Position numbers and translations under genes: made by a program. Below, piece by piece: positions 24,701 to 35,640 of a stretch of 64,000 bases of DNA. Positions within the stretch are counted from its first letter, which is position 1; each line of letters begins with the position of its first letter. Origin of the DNA: Tolypeutes matacus (taxonomy: Eukaryota > Chordata > Mammalia > Cingulata > Chlamyphoridae); assembly GCA_026826555.1 (NCBI GenBank), contig JAKSZT010054569.1:3896258-3960257 (forward strand). Direction: 5' to 3'. The notes below the pieces were generated by a model that was not told where the DNA came from, made no database searches, and worked only from the letters and a program-made list of their open reading frames with translations.

Positions 24701-25977
24701 GAACACTTCATCATGCTCTTTGAACATTTAATACTACCATGTACACTGTCTAAGAACAAGGAAATTCACTTATGTAATCATCTTAAGTCCAGTTATCACA
24801 TTCAAGGAATTTAAAATTGATATAAAAGAAAACACCTTTCCCAGTCTTTGCAGAAGGAACTGTGCAAATGTGCTCCTTTAGGGCTTGCCATACAATGAGT
24901 TTAGAGAATAGCTCCAGGCCAAAGCATAGGGGCCTCTTTGATCCTTCCTGTATATCCATCTTGTCTTGGACATGCATATGTGGCCCTAGGAATTCCCCTG
25001 TTTACACAGTTTTCAATATCCCCTCTTCCCTAGGAAACAGTTTCCTCATGGTCCTAGGCACTGTACTATATGTTCTACAGCCAGAGGCCTTGCCCCACGT
25101 AACAAGACTCAACTGCACTCCCAAATCATTCTGTGGGAGAGCTCAGTGAACTGCCTTCTACACTCAGGGCAAGTTCTGTATGGTGAGTCCCTCAGTCCAC
25201 CATGAGACAGACTGGGCCAGACATACATGCTCTCAGTATGTGCAGGAGGGTTACTCTGCTCCCTCTGGAACTGGGACCAGATATCTAAACTGGGAGCACA
25301 ACAGGCAGGGGAGGAGTAGGGGAAAGGACAGCTAAAGATCCAACTAATTTTTAGTAGCCTTTTTCTTGATTTGGCACTCATTCTGTTATTGCAGTCCTTT
25401 AACTGTATTCTGGAGCTTTGAGAAAGATGTTTTTCCTGATTATTCAAAGTTTCTGTGGGAGGACAGAGCACTGAAGCTCTCACTCTACCATCTTGATGAG
25501 CACTTTAATATTATGAAATTGCTGGTAGGTATTTTTTGCTATTGTTTTGTGTTACACAAAGAATTTCTCTTTTTTGGTCATTGTTGCTTTACTCTCTTTT
25601 CATGAACTGAAGTTTCAGAAAGAAACTTTTTTTTCAGGTGAGAAATCATTTTAAAGTAGTGTGGGGGAAAAAACTTTGCAGTTTTGCCAAATAGGTTCTA
25701 CCTTTCACCTATGTGACTGGCAAGGAAAGTAAGATCATAATAATCAAGGTAGATTCTTATAAAATATGGAAATTTGATATTGAAAGAAACAAAATTAGAC
25801 TATGAGCCAAGAAGCATTTTTGACCCACACAAACATAAGCAGAGGCAACATCAGTTTTAAGTAAGCAGGAAGATCATTCAAACTGATCAGGCCCAATGCA
25901 TCAAAAGAAAGAGACTAATTGTAAACTGTGGATTAAAGTGATTATATGCATCATATCCCTTACCTACTACTGAATTT
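21726..25977. other. Long repeat-poor intron; no gene seen
   Basis: I see no recognisable transposon, tRNA or exon. The (ac)4-5 at 22262 and poly-A at 23525-23537 are trivial. A 124-residue minus-strand frame at 25109-25483 has no recognisable domain. Text near 25200-25500 (actgggaccagatatctaaa, ctaccatcttgatgag) is LTR-like but unresolved. Confidence 0.5.
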
Positions 25978-26218
25978 GGCAGGGTTTTTTTTTGTTTTTT
26001 TTTTTATCTTTTTTTTTCAGGTACCAGAGCCAGGGATAGAACCTTGGACCTCTTATATGGGAAGCCAGCGCTCAACCACTGAGCCATATTGGCTCCCCTG
26101 AGTTGGTTTTTTCATTTGTTTGTTGTTTTGTTTTTATTTTTAGGAGACACAAAGAACTGAACCCAGGACCTCCCACGTGAGAAGAAGGCGCTCAACCACT
26201 TGAGCCACATCTGCTTCC
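25978..26218 (-). mobile_element. Dimeric DAS SINE
   Basis: Two complete minus-strand units (B-boxes near 26038 and 26160; A-boxes near 26080 and 26205). They are joined by a linker whose reverse complement is aaaaaaccaactc, as in the 47.5-kb dimer. It is flanked by ctgaattt at 25970-25977 and 26219-26226. Confidence 0.9.
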
Positions 26219-26226
26219 CTGAATTT

Positions 26227-27825
26227 AGTTTTAAATGAGTCAAAATAAAGTTTTAATTGGAACAAATGGGTAAGGTCAGTGAGTCTTTGTTATAAGGTTT
26301 CCAAGGAGACTGCTTGCTATTCTAACAGAGCATAGTAATTTCTGAAACCAAATTCATTATACTTAGTAATCACAGGTCTAAGGTGTATATTTTCCACAAC
26401 AGGGGTTTGGAGAAACTTATATAAATTGCTGGACTCCATCTTCATTTGGGCTTCACAACATTTGAGTACAGAGAAGCCAAGAATTCCAGTCAACTGGAAA
26501 TTCAAAATGAAAGTTTAATGAGGCACCAAAATCCCATGTTTCAGTTAGCGGAAAAGAAAAATTTTCCCCCTTATGTTGAATATATAAAAAATGTCCCCTA
26601 ACTTTTTCTATGGTCTATAGCTTATATTCTGTCTGACCATTCTTCTAATCATTAACATTATTTATTAACTACTACAATATTCTGGGCACATTGTACAAAG
26701 ATTCAGTCTTCTTTCTAGACAATTATAAATATCATTATCTCTTTGAACAACATCAATTTAGGAAGGCAGAACTTTTTCTTACATTAGACTGAAAGTATAT
26801 ATAACCACAGACTGAAATATGGGAAAATATGAATATCATTTCTAAAAACATAGAAACCAGAATGGAAGAAAGTTATAACTTAATATTCATTCTTATTTTA
26901 TAACCATTAAAGGTTATAAAGAGAACTCAATTATTAGGCCAGGTTTGTTTGTTTGTTTTAAGAAAATAGAATTACAAACCATTTTGCATTTTCATATTCA
27001 AGTTTTGTTATAAACTGCAAAAATATACTTTTAGTAATAAAGCATTAAGAGCTCTCTGTTTGCTTAAGAGAGCTTCATTTGCTCAAAAATATTTATAGAA
27101 TACTCTCTATTGATCTCTGTATAACTGCCCAGACAAAACTATGTTTACGACTGTGCTAAGGTACAACACACTAATTATTACCTAAAAAAAGCATACAATA
27201 CAAAAAGCAGCAAAATAATTTTAAAATGATCTGTGGTTATGAATATTATACAAACTTGGAAAAAAGAGATCACCCCTGGTTAGGATGAATGAAGAAAATA
27301 TCATCAATGGTTGGGATGTGAAAGTTTTAAAGGCTGTAGGTTGGCAGAAATGAATCAGAACATTCTGTTGTAGGACAACCTGACCTCAGAGTGGTAGGCA
27401 TTTTTGGCTCAAAATCAGTACCCACAGCTAATGTACTTGACTTGTGTCTCAGGACCACTTGCCCCACTCTGTCTCCCCCACTCTAGTTATCTCCTGATCT
27501 ATCAGCTTCATGACCTGGTGCAGTCACTCCATTAAGTCACTTCAGGTTAATATGATCAACTAACTCCAGCCTCAAACAGACCCCAGATAAATTTTGGTTT
27601 GTTTAACACTGATTTAAATATTTACAGAGAAAGTAAAACCCAGTAGAATTGTGCGCTAGGGTTTACTTCAACTATGTCAATGGGAAGTCATATTTGAACT
27701 ATGTAGCAGCAGTCCAGCTACACCAGTATACCTGTTGGGAGTTGACCCAAAATACAGGCAGAATAGTTACAGGTATGATTACAATGAGATGGTCCCACTT
27801 ACATTTCCAGACATACATCTCACCA
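26227..27825. other. No recognisable feature
   Basis: Unique intronic sequence with a short (gttt)n run near 26944-26960. Confidence 0.6.
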
Positions 27826-27935
27826 GTTTCCACCTTACACTCCTTCCCAGCTATACTGAACTGGCAGTTCTAAGAACACATCACATTCTCTCACCTCTAA
27901 GCTTCTGCCCATGCTATTTAGGCAAGGGAGGGATT
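27826..27935 (+). repeat. L2 fragment
   Basis: 'ctatactgaactggcagttc', 'cacattctctcacctctaag' and 'cttctgcccatgctattta' follow the L2 3' ORF text. Confidence 0.6.
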
Positions 27936-27989
27936 ATTTTTTAACATTTTCAAATTATAACAGCAACAACTGTTCAATTCTTAACCATT

Positions 27990-28470
27990 CAAAAAAATGG
28001 CAAGTATTTATTGAGGGCTTATGTATCCAGCAGTTTCTAAGCACTGTGGATACAGACAGACACAAAAGAAAAATATCAGATGAATAAATGCTATTAGGGA
28101 AATTAAACTGGAGGGATTTTAATAGATAGTGACTGGGTGACTACTTTAGGCTGAGTGACCAAGAAAGGACCCTCTCTGAAGGTGACACTTAAACTGAGGT
28201 ATAAATGTCAAAAATAAACAGTCACGTGAGGAATATGGGAAAGAATATTACAATGAACAATAAGGCAAAGGCCCTAAAATGCTATGTGTTTTAGAAACCT
28301 AAAGATGGCCAGTTGGTTGAAGCATAGTAGGCAAAGGGAAGAGTGGAAAGAGATCAGAAAAAGACAGTGACTCAAATAGAGCTTTGCAAACCAGGAAAAG
28401 AGGTTTGAATTTTTCTCTAAATGAGGTGGGAAGCCATGGAAGGGTAGTAAACAGAAAAGAGAAGTGATCT
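27990..28470 (-). repeat. L2 fragment, antisense
   Basis: 'caagtatttattgagggctt', 'caataaggcaaaggccctaa', 'gaggtgggaagccatggaag' and 'agaagtgatctgatttg' follow the reverse L2 order. Confidence 0.8.
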
Positions 28471-28477
28471 GATTTGT

Positions 28478-28499
28478 TGTGTGTGTGTGTGTGTGTGTA
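28478..28499. repeat. (GT)n microsatellite
   Basis: gtgtgtgtgtgtgtgtgtgt. Confidence 0.97.
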
Positions 28500-28579
28500 T
28501 GTTTTAATTAATCCAGTTGCTATTCAAGGAGAATTAACTGTAAGGGAAAGAGAGTGGAAGCAGTTAATAAATAACTGCA

Positions 28580-29560
28580 TTGTACCTGAATACTCATAGC
28601 AGCACTATTCATAATATCCAAAAAGTAGAAATAACCCTAATTCATTACCTAATGAATAGATAAACAAAATACTGTATAGTCACATAATCCAGCCATAAAA
28701 GGAAATGACAGGATTTATTATATTACTTATTAATCTAGTAAACAAATAGCTAGAAACAAAATAGACTCAATTGGAAATTGAGTTAATGGAAAAAGAAAGT
28801 TTGACATATTTATGGTAAATCCAAGAAAAACAAAGAGATTATGGAAAATTAGTAAATATAAATGGCAAGCTAAGACAATCCCAAAAAAATAACTGGTCTC
28901 TGTGATAGAGAAATACTGCAACCAACAAATGAAGCAAACAAACAAAAGTATTCAGAGAAATAATACAGGAAATATTCCCTAAAATGAAGGCAGAACTAAA
29001 TTCATTTGTCAACGAGGAGAACACCATATAATAAGAAAAAACAATGCAGAATGATCAAGCTCTCAGTTAATAATTCTCAAATGTTGTTGAATGAGACACA
29101 GGTCAAAATTCTAGAATAAAGAAAAAAACAACAACAACACTTCAAACATCCAGGGAGAAAAGGCAAATCAACCAAAGTTGAGGGGAGGGGGAGGAAATCT
29201 GGCCTTTTATTTCTCCAAAACAATATTAAATATCACTATACAGTGGAACAATGTCTACATAATAGTTCTGAGAAAAAGAGAAAGTGACCCAAGAATATTA
29301 TACCCAGCTAGGCTGTCATCTAACATTATAAATAAGAACTGAAGGAACAGGATATCCATGAGGTCTTTTTGAAAAAAATGCTTAACAATGGAATCTACCT
29401 ATACAAAAAATGAGTCAATGAATAATATAGAAGTGAAGATGTTATGATAAAAGGAATAGAGGTGAATATATAATCTATTTATATTGAGACCAAAACTAAG
29501 CAATCGAAAATTATTGTATAGAAGATAAAAATATTGTAAATCTTATTAAAAGTCTCAAGT
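28580..29560 (+). repeat. Degenerate L1/HAL1-like fragments
   Basis: 28580-28725 has L1 3'-end text (agcagcactattcataatat.. aaccctaattcattacctaa). 29280-29380 has 'gtgacccaagaatattatac' and ccagctaggctgtcat, typical of the end of L1/HAL1 ORF1. The middle part is AT-rich and unclear. Confidence 0.5.
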
Positions 29561-30149
29561 TGAGATTTTATATCAATCCATCCTGTCTAAAATAAATACT
29601 TTATATGAAGTAAAACAAACAAAGGTACTGTCTCTAATCTTTTGACAGTTTTCATAATCTATTTTTAATTTTAGAGTGAACCTTTTGAAAATACTCTCTC
29701 TTTTTGGGAAGAAATATTTATCAGAAGTTCAGTGCTTCTTTCCACTTTCCTGTAATTTCCTTTTCTTCTATTATATTAAAATTCAATTTAATTATTTTAT
29801 AAAACATGTATAAAATAATTTCATTCTTATAAAAGTCACTTATCAGTAAATTTATCTGTCCTTCTAGCATACACATAGAGACATTTGGAATGAGGTTTCT
29901 GAAATAAGACTGATCATTTCTGGGTGATAGGATTTAAGGTAATATACTGCTTTCTGCTTTGTATTTTTGTGTATTAAAGGAATTTTTTTGCAATACATAT
30001 ATTGTTTTTATAAAAACAATTTTTTTAAAAAAGTACTCCTCCACAAAAAAACAGGCAACAACTTCTTTAATTATTTTTCTGCATTTGAAAAGATGAAAGA
30101 CTTTTACTTAGAGAGCTGGTATTGGCAAAAGATTCTGTTTTAAAGCCTC
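29561..30149. other. No recognisable feature
   Basis: AT-rich intron. Confidence 0.55.
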
Positions 30150-30480
30150 TGCTCTTTCCTACCTCAGGGCCTTCACAAAGGCCCTTCATTCCCTTTGTCT
30201 GAAACAGTCTTCCCTTCTTCCTCTGGTTAACTTATCAAAGGAGTTCAGCATAAACTGCTCAATGAACCTGTTTCTGACCTTACATCCCATGGACACTCCT
30301 ACAGCACCTGCACTTCTGCCTTCTAACATGTATAAACATTTTTATCAATGTCTGTCTTCCCTGCTAAACAGAAACCTTCATGAAAGCAGGGGATAAAAAC
30401 ATTTCTTCAAAACTGCTATATTCTAAGCACAGAGCCTGATAGCAAAGATAGTCAACAAATATTTGCTGAAAGAATGAAGG
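30150..30480 (+). repeat. L2 LINE 3' end
   Basis: 'ctcagggccttcacaaaggc', 'gtcttcccttcttcctctgg', 'tgtctgtcttccctgctaaa' and 'caacaaatatttgctgaaag' occur in L2 order. Confidence 0.88.
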
Positions 30481-30768
30481 GGGAATCACTGGGGTAGGAG
30501 ATGGGATTATGATTTTTTTTTTCCCTTTATTTTCTTCTAAAATATGGAAAGAAAGAAACATGTATTTTTCCAATCTGGCTCCCCTGATACTGCAACCCCC
30601 TGGGGAGCACAAAGCTACCTCATGCCCTGCTAGACGGCAGATCTACCAATGCCGGCCTACTCACAACCCACAGGATATATGTGAAGAGGGCTAAGGCAGT
30701 CAGCCAAACCTTAAATCACAACTGAAATCTTCATCCATGATAAATCTAAGCCTTTGTCTGTAGGCTTC

Positions 30769-30999
30769 TGTGATGGTTGAGCTAATGTGTCAACTCGGCC
30801 AGGTAAATGTGTCCAGATGTTATGTCCAGCAAGCACTGGGCTAATTGTAACACAAGAGCATTTATGGACTTCCATCACCAGTGAGTTTACTGCATGGATG
30901 GCTGATTACATCTGCATCAATCAGGGAGATTGCATCAGCAATATTATTGATAGATATCTCCTGTTGATTCTGTTTCCCAAGAGAACCTTGTCTAATACA
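30769..30999 (+). mobile_element. Solo LTR (ERVL-like), internally deleted
   Basis: It begins tgtgatggttgagctaatgt and ends ccttgtctaataca (TG..CA). It has a perfect 5-bp duplication, gcttc, at 30764-30768 and 31000-31004. It is the same family as 54529-54965, which is ~200 bp longer. Confidence 0.85.
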
Positions 31000-31004
31000 G
31001 CTTC

Positions 31005-31597
31005 CTATTCAGAATTTGTTCCCTGGTCCATTCAATTTCTCTGACACTGGCCATGGCCTAGTCACTTGGATTCCATCTCCCATCTGCAAAGCATATACAT
31101 ATACTGCCTTAAAGAATCTATTCCCCAGGCCAAACAGAATGCCAGATATGCTGGCCAAACTGGATTCCAGGTCTATTTAGGACAACCCAGCTTTGCAAGT
31201 GTCTGAGATCAACTGGTGACATAAGTAAGAAAATTTAATGCCCTTTACCATATAGCACAATTAATATGCAATCCTGCTTAAAAACAGAATGCATAACAAT
31301 TTTTTATGACAGTATTTCATTCCCAATAAGATTATTAAATGTGATGTTTTCTCAAAGTTTTATTTATTTATGCTAATTTTATCTAAGGAAAGCTCATTTC
31401 TAAATAACTTTTAAGGCTACTATTTTAGCTTGTAGGTAATGAAATAACTCAATGGATCATCATGCAATAAAGATTTGTAATACAATTCATCATCTGAAAA
31501 AAAAAATGCTGGGAAACCAGTCCTACAAATGTTCAGAGTTAAATAATTACTTATAAAGTTCATATATATTCTCATACTAACAATCATATATTTTTAC
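31005..31597. other. Intron next to BABAM2 exon; no other feature
   Basis: Unique sequence downstream of the donor at 31597. Confidence 0.6.
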
Positions 31598-31672
31598 CTT
31601 GAGAAGGTATGTCGGAATATTGCTAAAATCCACAGGCAACTTCAAAAGGAAGCGAGCTGAAAACTCACCAGT
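31598..31672 (-). CDS. BABAM2: BABAM2 (BRE/BRCC45) internal coding exon, 25 codons
   Basis: On the minus strand this 75-bp exon encodes [20 protein letters not shown] followed by TYLLK, which continues the preceding exon (..KKNNW) in frame. It corresponds to about residues 166-190 of human BABAM2 (from memory). It has a pyrimidine-rich tract and acceptor ctttctacag before 31672, and donor AAG|gtaaaa after 31598. It is too short to show as an open reading frame and was found by its splice sites and protein sequence. The segment belongs to the scaffold that holds the BRISC and BRCA1-A deubiquitinase assemblies together. Like the upstream exon it is phase 0-0 and a multiple of three, so skipping it would keep the frame. 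The next downstream exon lies outside the window, beyond position 1. Confidence 0.95.
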
Positions 31673-32340
31673 CTGTAGAAAGTAAAGTATAAGAAGATTA
31701 AAATCAAAAATAGATTGTGAAGTGACAATTACAGTCAAGGCCACAAGTTCAACCTATTTAAGACACAGCAATCTTCAATTTGGGTTTTCTAGCATCAGGC
31801 AAGAAAAGAAGATTGAAGAAGTAGGGGAGGATCAAAAAAGAATTATTAATTATTAGTTACTAAAAAGCACAATAAGAATTTTTAAAATCTGCATTTTAAA
31901 TGTGCAATAAAATTATAATGTAGTAGTATTAACTTTTTGTTTCTTAAATGTATGAAAAGAATACATGAATATATGATTACATGACTATTATTTTTTTAAA
32001 ATCCTAACAATAAAGACAGATATGGCCATTGGATTCATGTGTTTTTACAGAAGCTTTCAGACCACTACACTAATATTTATAACACAAATATATAACACAA
32101 AGCTGATGTCATATATCACCATCTTTTACACTTTATCTGGAGGTACATACAAAGGTCAACCTTATACCCATGTCAAACAATTTATCAGTGGGCACCCCAA
32201 ATAAGATTCCAATCTCCAAACAGTTCGTTAACATCATCAACTAAGATATTTCAAGAATTCCCTCTATGAACTAATCTCTATAGGAAAGATGTACAAAGGT
32301 TTGGCAATTTAAACCATATAACTAAGCTCTACATTATAGC
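31673..32340. other. Intron upstream of the 75-bp exon; no other feature
   Basis: It contains the acceptor's pyrimidine tract (minus strand) and AT-rich unique sequence. Confidence 0.6.
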
Positions 32341-32440
32341 TTTTATTTATTTATTTATTTATTTTTAGGAGGTACCGGGGATTGAACCAGGGACGTCATA
32401 CATGAGAAGAAGGCATCAACCACTGAGCTATACCCACTTC
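32341..32440 (-). mobile_element. DAS SINE, single unit
   Basis: In reverse: ttatttatttattt tail, 'ggaggtaccggggattgaac' (B-box) and 'accactgagctatacccact' (A-box). Confidence 0.9.
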
Positions 32441-32477
32441 ACAAATATCTTTTCCTCCTTCCCGCCCTCCTTCTCTC

Positions 32478-32497
32478 CCTTCCTTCCTTCCTTCCTT
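32478..32497. repeat. (CCTT)n microsatellite
   Basis: ccttccttccttccttcctt lies between two SINEs and is probably derived from a SINE tail. Confidence 0.9.
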
Positions 32498-32576
32498 TTT
32501 AAGGTTTCAGGGATTGAACTCAGAACCTCGTACAGGGAAAGCAGGCACTCAACCACTGAGCTACACCCACTCTACC
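32498..32576 (-). mobile_element. DAS SINE, single unit
   Basis: 'ggtttcagggattgaactca' (B-box, reversed) and 'accactgagctacacccact' (A-box, reversed). Confidence 0.88.
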
Positions 32577-32591
32577 TTATATATATAAAAG

Positions 32592-32986
32592 CTTTTTTTT
32601 TTTTAATTTCTCCACCCTTATTGTTTTTGCGCTTGCTGTCTGCTCTCTGTGTGTTCTTCTGTGTCTGCTTGTCTTCTCTTTGGGTGGCACTGGGAACCAA
32701 TCCTAGGACCTTCTGGAGTGGAGAGAGGCGATCAATCTCTTGCACCACCTCAGCTCCCTGGTCTGCTGGGTCTCTTATTACTTCTCCTCTGTGTCTCTTT
32801 CTGTTGCATCATTTTGCTGTGCCAGCTCTCGGTGCAGGCCCACACTCTGTGCAGGCCAGCACTCTGCACAGGCCAGCTCGCCACACGGGCCAGCTTGCCT
32901 TTCACCAGGAGGCCCTGGGAATCGAACCCTGGAGCTCCTATATGGTAGATGGGAGCTCAATCGCTTGAGCCACATCTACTTCCCCC
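32592..32986 (-). mobile_element. Long DAS SINE with two tRNA-like heads
   Basis: Read on the minus strand: 'gaagtagatgtggctcaagc', B-box 'agggttcgattcccagggcc', a body, then a second tRNA-like unit (gctgaggtggtgcaagagat .. ctaggattggttcccagt) and an A-tail (poly-T here). A 188-residue frame crosses these SINEs but is an artefact of them. Confidence 0.92.
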
Positions 32987-32989
32987 AGT

Positions 32990-34585
32990 TTATATTTTTT
33001 TAAACAGAAAACACATACAAGAGAAAATAGGCTACCTCTGAATTTTTATGATGGGAACGCTAGAAAATCACCATTGTTTTTTAAAAAAAACTGAGTCATA
33101 GTCTAGAGGAGGGATTTTCCAACTGGGCTATGCAGAGACATAGGGTTTCCAAGGATCCTTTGCAAGGGCAGCAAGGATGGGTGCTGAGATGGTGAGGCTC
33201 TGAGTCTTCTACCCTCTCTCATTGCAAATGTGCAACTTAGCTTTGAATTTTGATATATTAATTTTCACTATGACATTTTGCTTCAACAAAGAACTCAATG
33301 GATGATCTAAAACTATTCTAAAGGATGGCTCTCCACCCTTTTCGTATTGTGACTGTTAAAGAGCTGCCAATATGCCTACTGCCTTTTCCCCCTTAGAAAT
33401 TAGCAACTTAAACTCCCAAAAAATGTATCTTTAAACATAGCAAGCTTTTTTTTTTTTTTATGCCTGGGTGAGTAGATGCATGCACACCTAATCATGCACA
33501 CACACCTCTTACAGATGATTTCCTGACAGCCACCTTCCTTTCTCCAAACACCCTAGCAACTGGCTTCAATGTCCTGTCCCTAATATTAAAACTTTGACAT
33601 AAAACCTTGAAAACACAGCCAACACATAAATCTTGAGCTTGAAAGATAACAATAACTAACATCTACAAAGTTTTTGCTGTTTGTTTTACTGTTTACAACA
33701 TCATTTAACTCATATTAACCCACAGGCTAAGAACAGTGATTAACTCACAGGCTAAGAACAGTGTACTTTATCACTAAAAGCTTAACCCTGTGACAGAAAA
33801 GACATACGAAAGAATTGAAAGGCCAGGATCAAAGCTGAGGCAAGCCAGAAAGAGTCACCACTGGGAATGCCAATGGTGATAATTAGGACCAACCTTAGAG
33901 CTGAGCAGCTGTACTGAGGATGGAACACCACGATGTTCAGGCCGTTCACAACCCAACCCTTAAGGGTAGAGTTAAGAGTCACCTGAGGACCCACAAACAG
34001 CAAGGTATGTGGGGAGGGGAGGAGAGGGGATGGGAGTGAGAAGGTTTGTGAATGATTCTAATATAACTTTTGCCTTCTGTTATAGTCTAAGAACACCAGA
34101 AAGTTGTGTTTTTGGTGTTATGTTAAGCTCCTGGAAGACTCTAGAACTAACATATCTTGTTAAGTATGGTTCTTTGGACCAAGATGCAAACAGACCTAAA
34201 AGAAGAAGTACATACCATGAAAGGGGTACATATAGGGGCAACATATAACAGTATAGAGTTGTATAGAAGTTTATAAGAGAGACACATAGCCCCATAGGAA
34301 TGTGGAGAAGTGGGGAGAAAAACAGAAGCGTCTTCCCTTAGTGCTGTGTCCAGTGCAATAGAGGAAGAACACTCATCAATCAAAGAACACAAGTTCCCAA
34401 AAATTGTCCTCATTTGGTCTCTCCTATGAAATCAATCTTTCCCTCTTTACTTCCCAATCCAATCACATGCAAACATCATTTAAAATTAAAAACAAAGATG
34501 TTGGTGGAGGGGTGAAAAAATCCTTCAGCCCCCATCACATCTCTCTGTTATATTTAACAAAAAAATCTCCTGTAAAGGATTAGTC
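32990..34585. other. No supported gene; small tandem duplication
   Basis: cacaggctaagaacagtg is repeated at about 33721-33738 and 33746-33763. Poly-T lies at 33448-33460. ORFs near 33.8-34.4 kb are unrecognised. Confidence 0.5.
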
Positions 34586-34589
34586 TATT

Positions 34590-35465
34590 TTTGAAGTCTA
34601 TATTTCCTCTTTTAATAGGCTCTCTTGAGCCCTTTCCAGTTCACCTTTCCTCACCACCTCTCCACCAAAATAGCTCAGTGAGGTCACCAGTGACCTCCCT
34701 ATTGCCAAATCCAATGGTCTTTTCTCAATCTTCATCTTATTATGTGTTCTATCAGTAGCACTTTGACATAGCTAATCACTCCTTCTTCCCTAGAACACTC
34801 TTCACTTGGCTTCCAGGGTCCCACTATCTCTTGGTATTTCTCTACCTCATTGGGCCTCCCTCTCAGTCTCCTATGCAGGTTCATCATCATCTCCCTATCC
34901 TTTGAATACTGGAGTACACCAGGGCTTAACTTCAAGGGCTCTTTTCTTTATCTACACTCCCCAGGTGATCTCATCCAGGCTGAAGAATTTAAATATCACT
35001 TCTATAATAATGACTCCTAAAATGGTCTAACTCCATTCCAGACCTATTCCTAATTCAAGTTTCATTTACCCAATTACCATGACCAAAACCAAACTCCTAA
35101 TTTTGTGCTCTTTCTTCAGTGTTTATTGCTCATTTCAGTAAATGGCAATTACATTCTTTCAGTTTCTAAAGCCAAAGACTTTAGAATCATCCTTGACTTC
35201 TATCTTTCTCTCTCACCCCATGTTCAAAGTCCCAGCAAATTCTGTTTATTCTAACTTCAAAATATCTGAATCCAACCATTTCTCATGACCTCCAGAACCA
35301 CCACCTGGTTTGAGCTACCGTCATCTCCAGTGTGGAGTATTGCAATTGCCTCTTAACTGATTCAGCCCTTGTTGGCCTGCGGTTTCTTCTCATCACAGCA
35401 GCAGAGTGATCCTTTCAACACATTTGATTACAATCCCCTTTCCTCAAAACCCTCAAACAATGGGG
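34590..35465 (+). repeat. L2 (CR1-clade LINE) RT-domain fossil
   Basis: The plus-strand text follows L2 ORF2. It has an RT motif resembling 'FDxxxHS' near 34760, 'GVHQGLTSRALFF' (cf. GVPQGSVLGPLLF) in a frame at 34806-35030, and a decayed YADD position. It then has 'cagccagagtgatcc'-like text (cagcagagtgatcctttcaa). Many stops are present. Confidence 0.8.
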
Positions 35466-35469
35466 ATCT

Positions 35470-35640
35470 GAAGTAATCTGACAAGGGGACTACTGAGCCA
35501 ATATGTGTAAAAGGAAGAGGAAGGAAACAGCAGGGAATATGGAGGAAAAGCATCCCAGGCAAAGAGAATAGCAAGTACAAAAAAGCTTAATGCAAGAGTA
35601 TGCCCATATATTTAAGGACTAGCCCAGTGTTGTTGCAGCA
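35470..35640 (-). repeat. L2 fragment, antisense
   Basis: 'gaaaagcatcccaggcaaag' and agaatagcaagtacaaa match reverse L2. It lies head-on to the plus-strand L2 at 34590-35465. Confidence 0.6.

Larger units (their letters stand above)
1..31597 (-). other. BABAM2: BABAM2 intron, downstream part (partial)
   Basis: This starts with donor gtaaaa just below 31598 and runs off the window end, with no next exon recognised. It contains the repeats listed separately, including the endogenous retrovirus at 13.6-16.9 kb. Confidence 0.85.

Noticed and set aside
25109..25483. 124-residue minus-strand ORF
   Set aside because: No domain, no splice or promoter context. The region has LTR-like text.
32402..32968. 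188-residue plus-strand ORF, the longest in the window
   Set aside because: It lies entirely across three antisense DAS SINEs and a (CCTT)n run. No domain or codon signature.
34009..34413. Overlapping ORFs on both strands as a gene pair
   Set aside because: Short, mutually antisense, no similarity or regulatory context.
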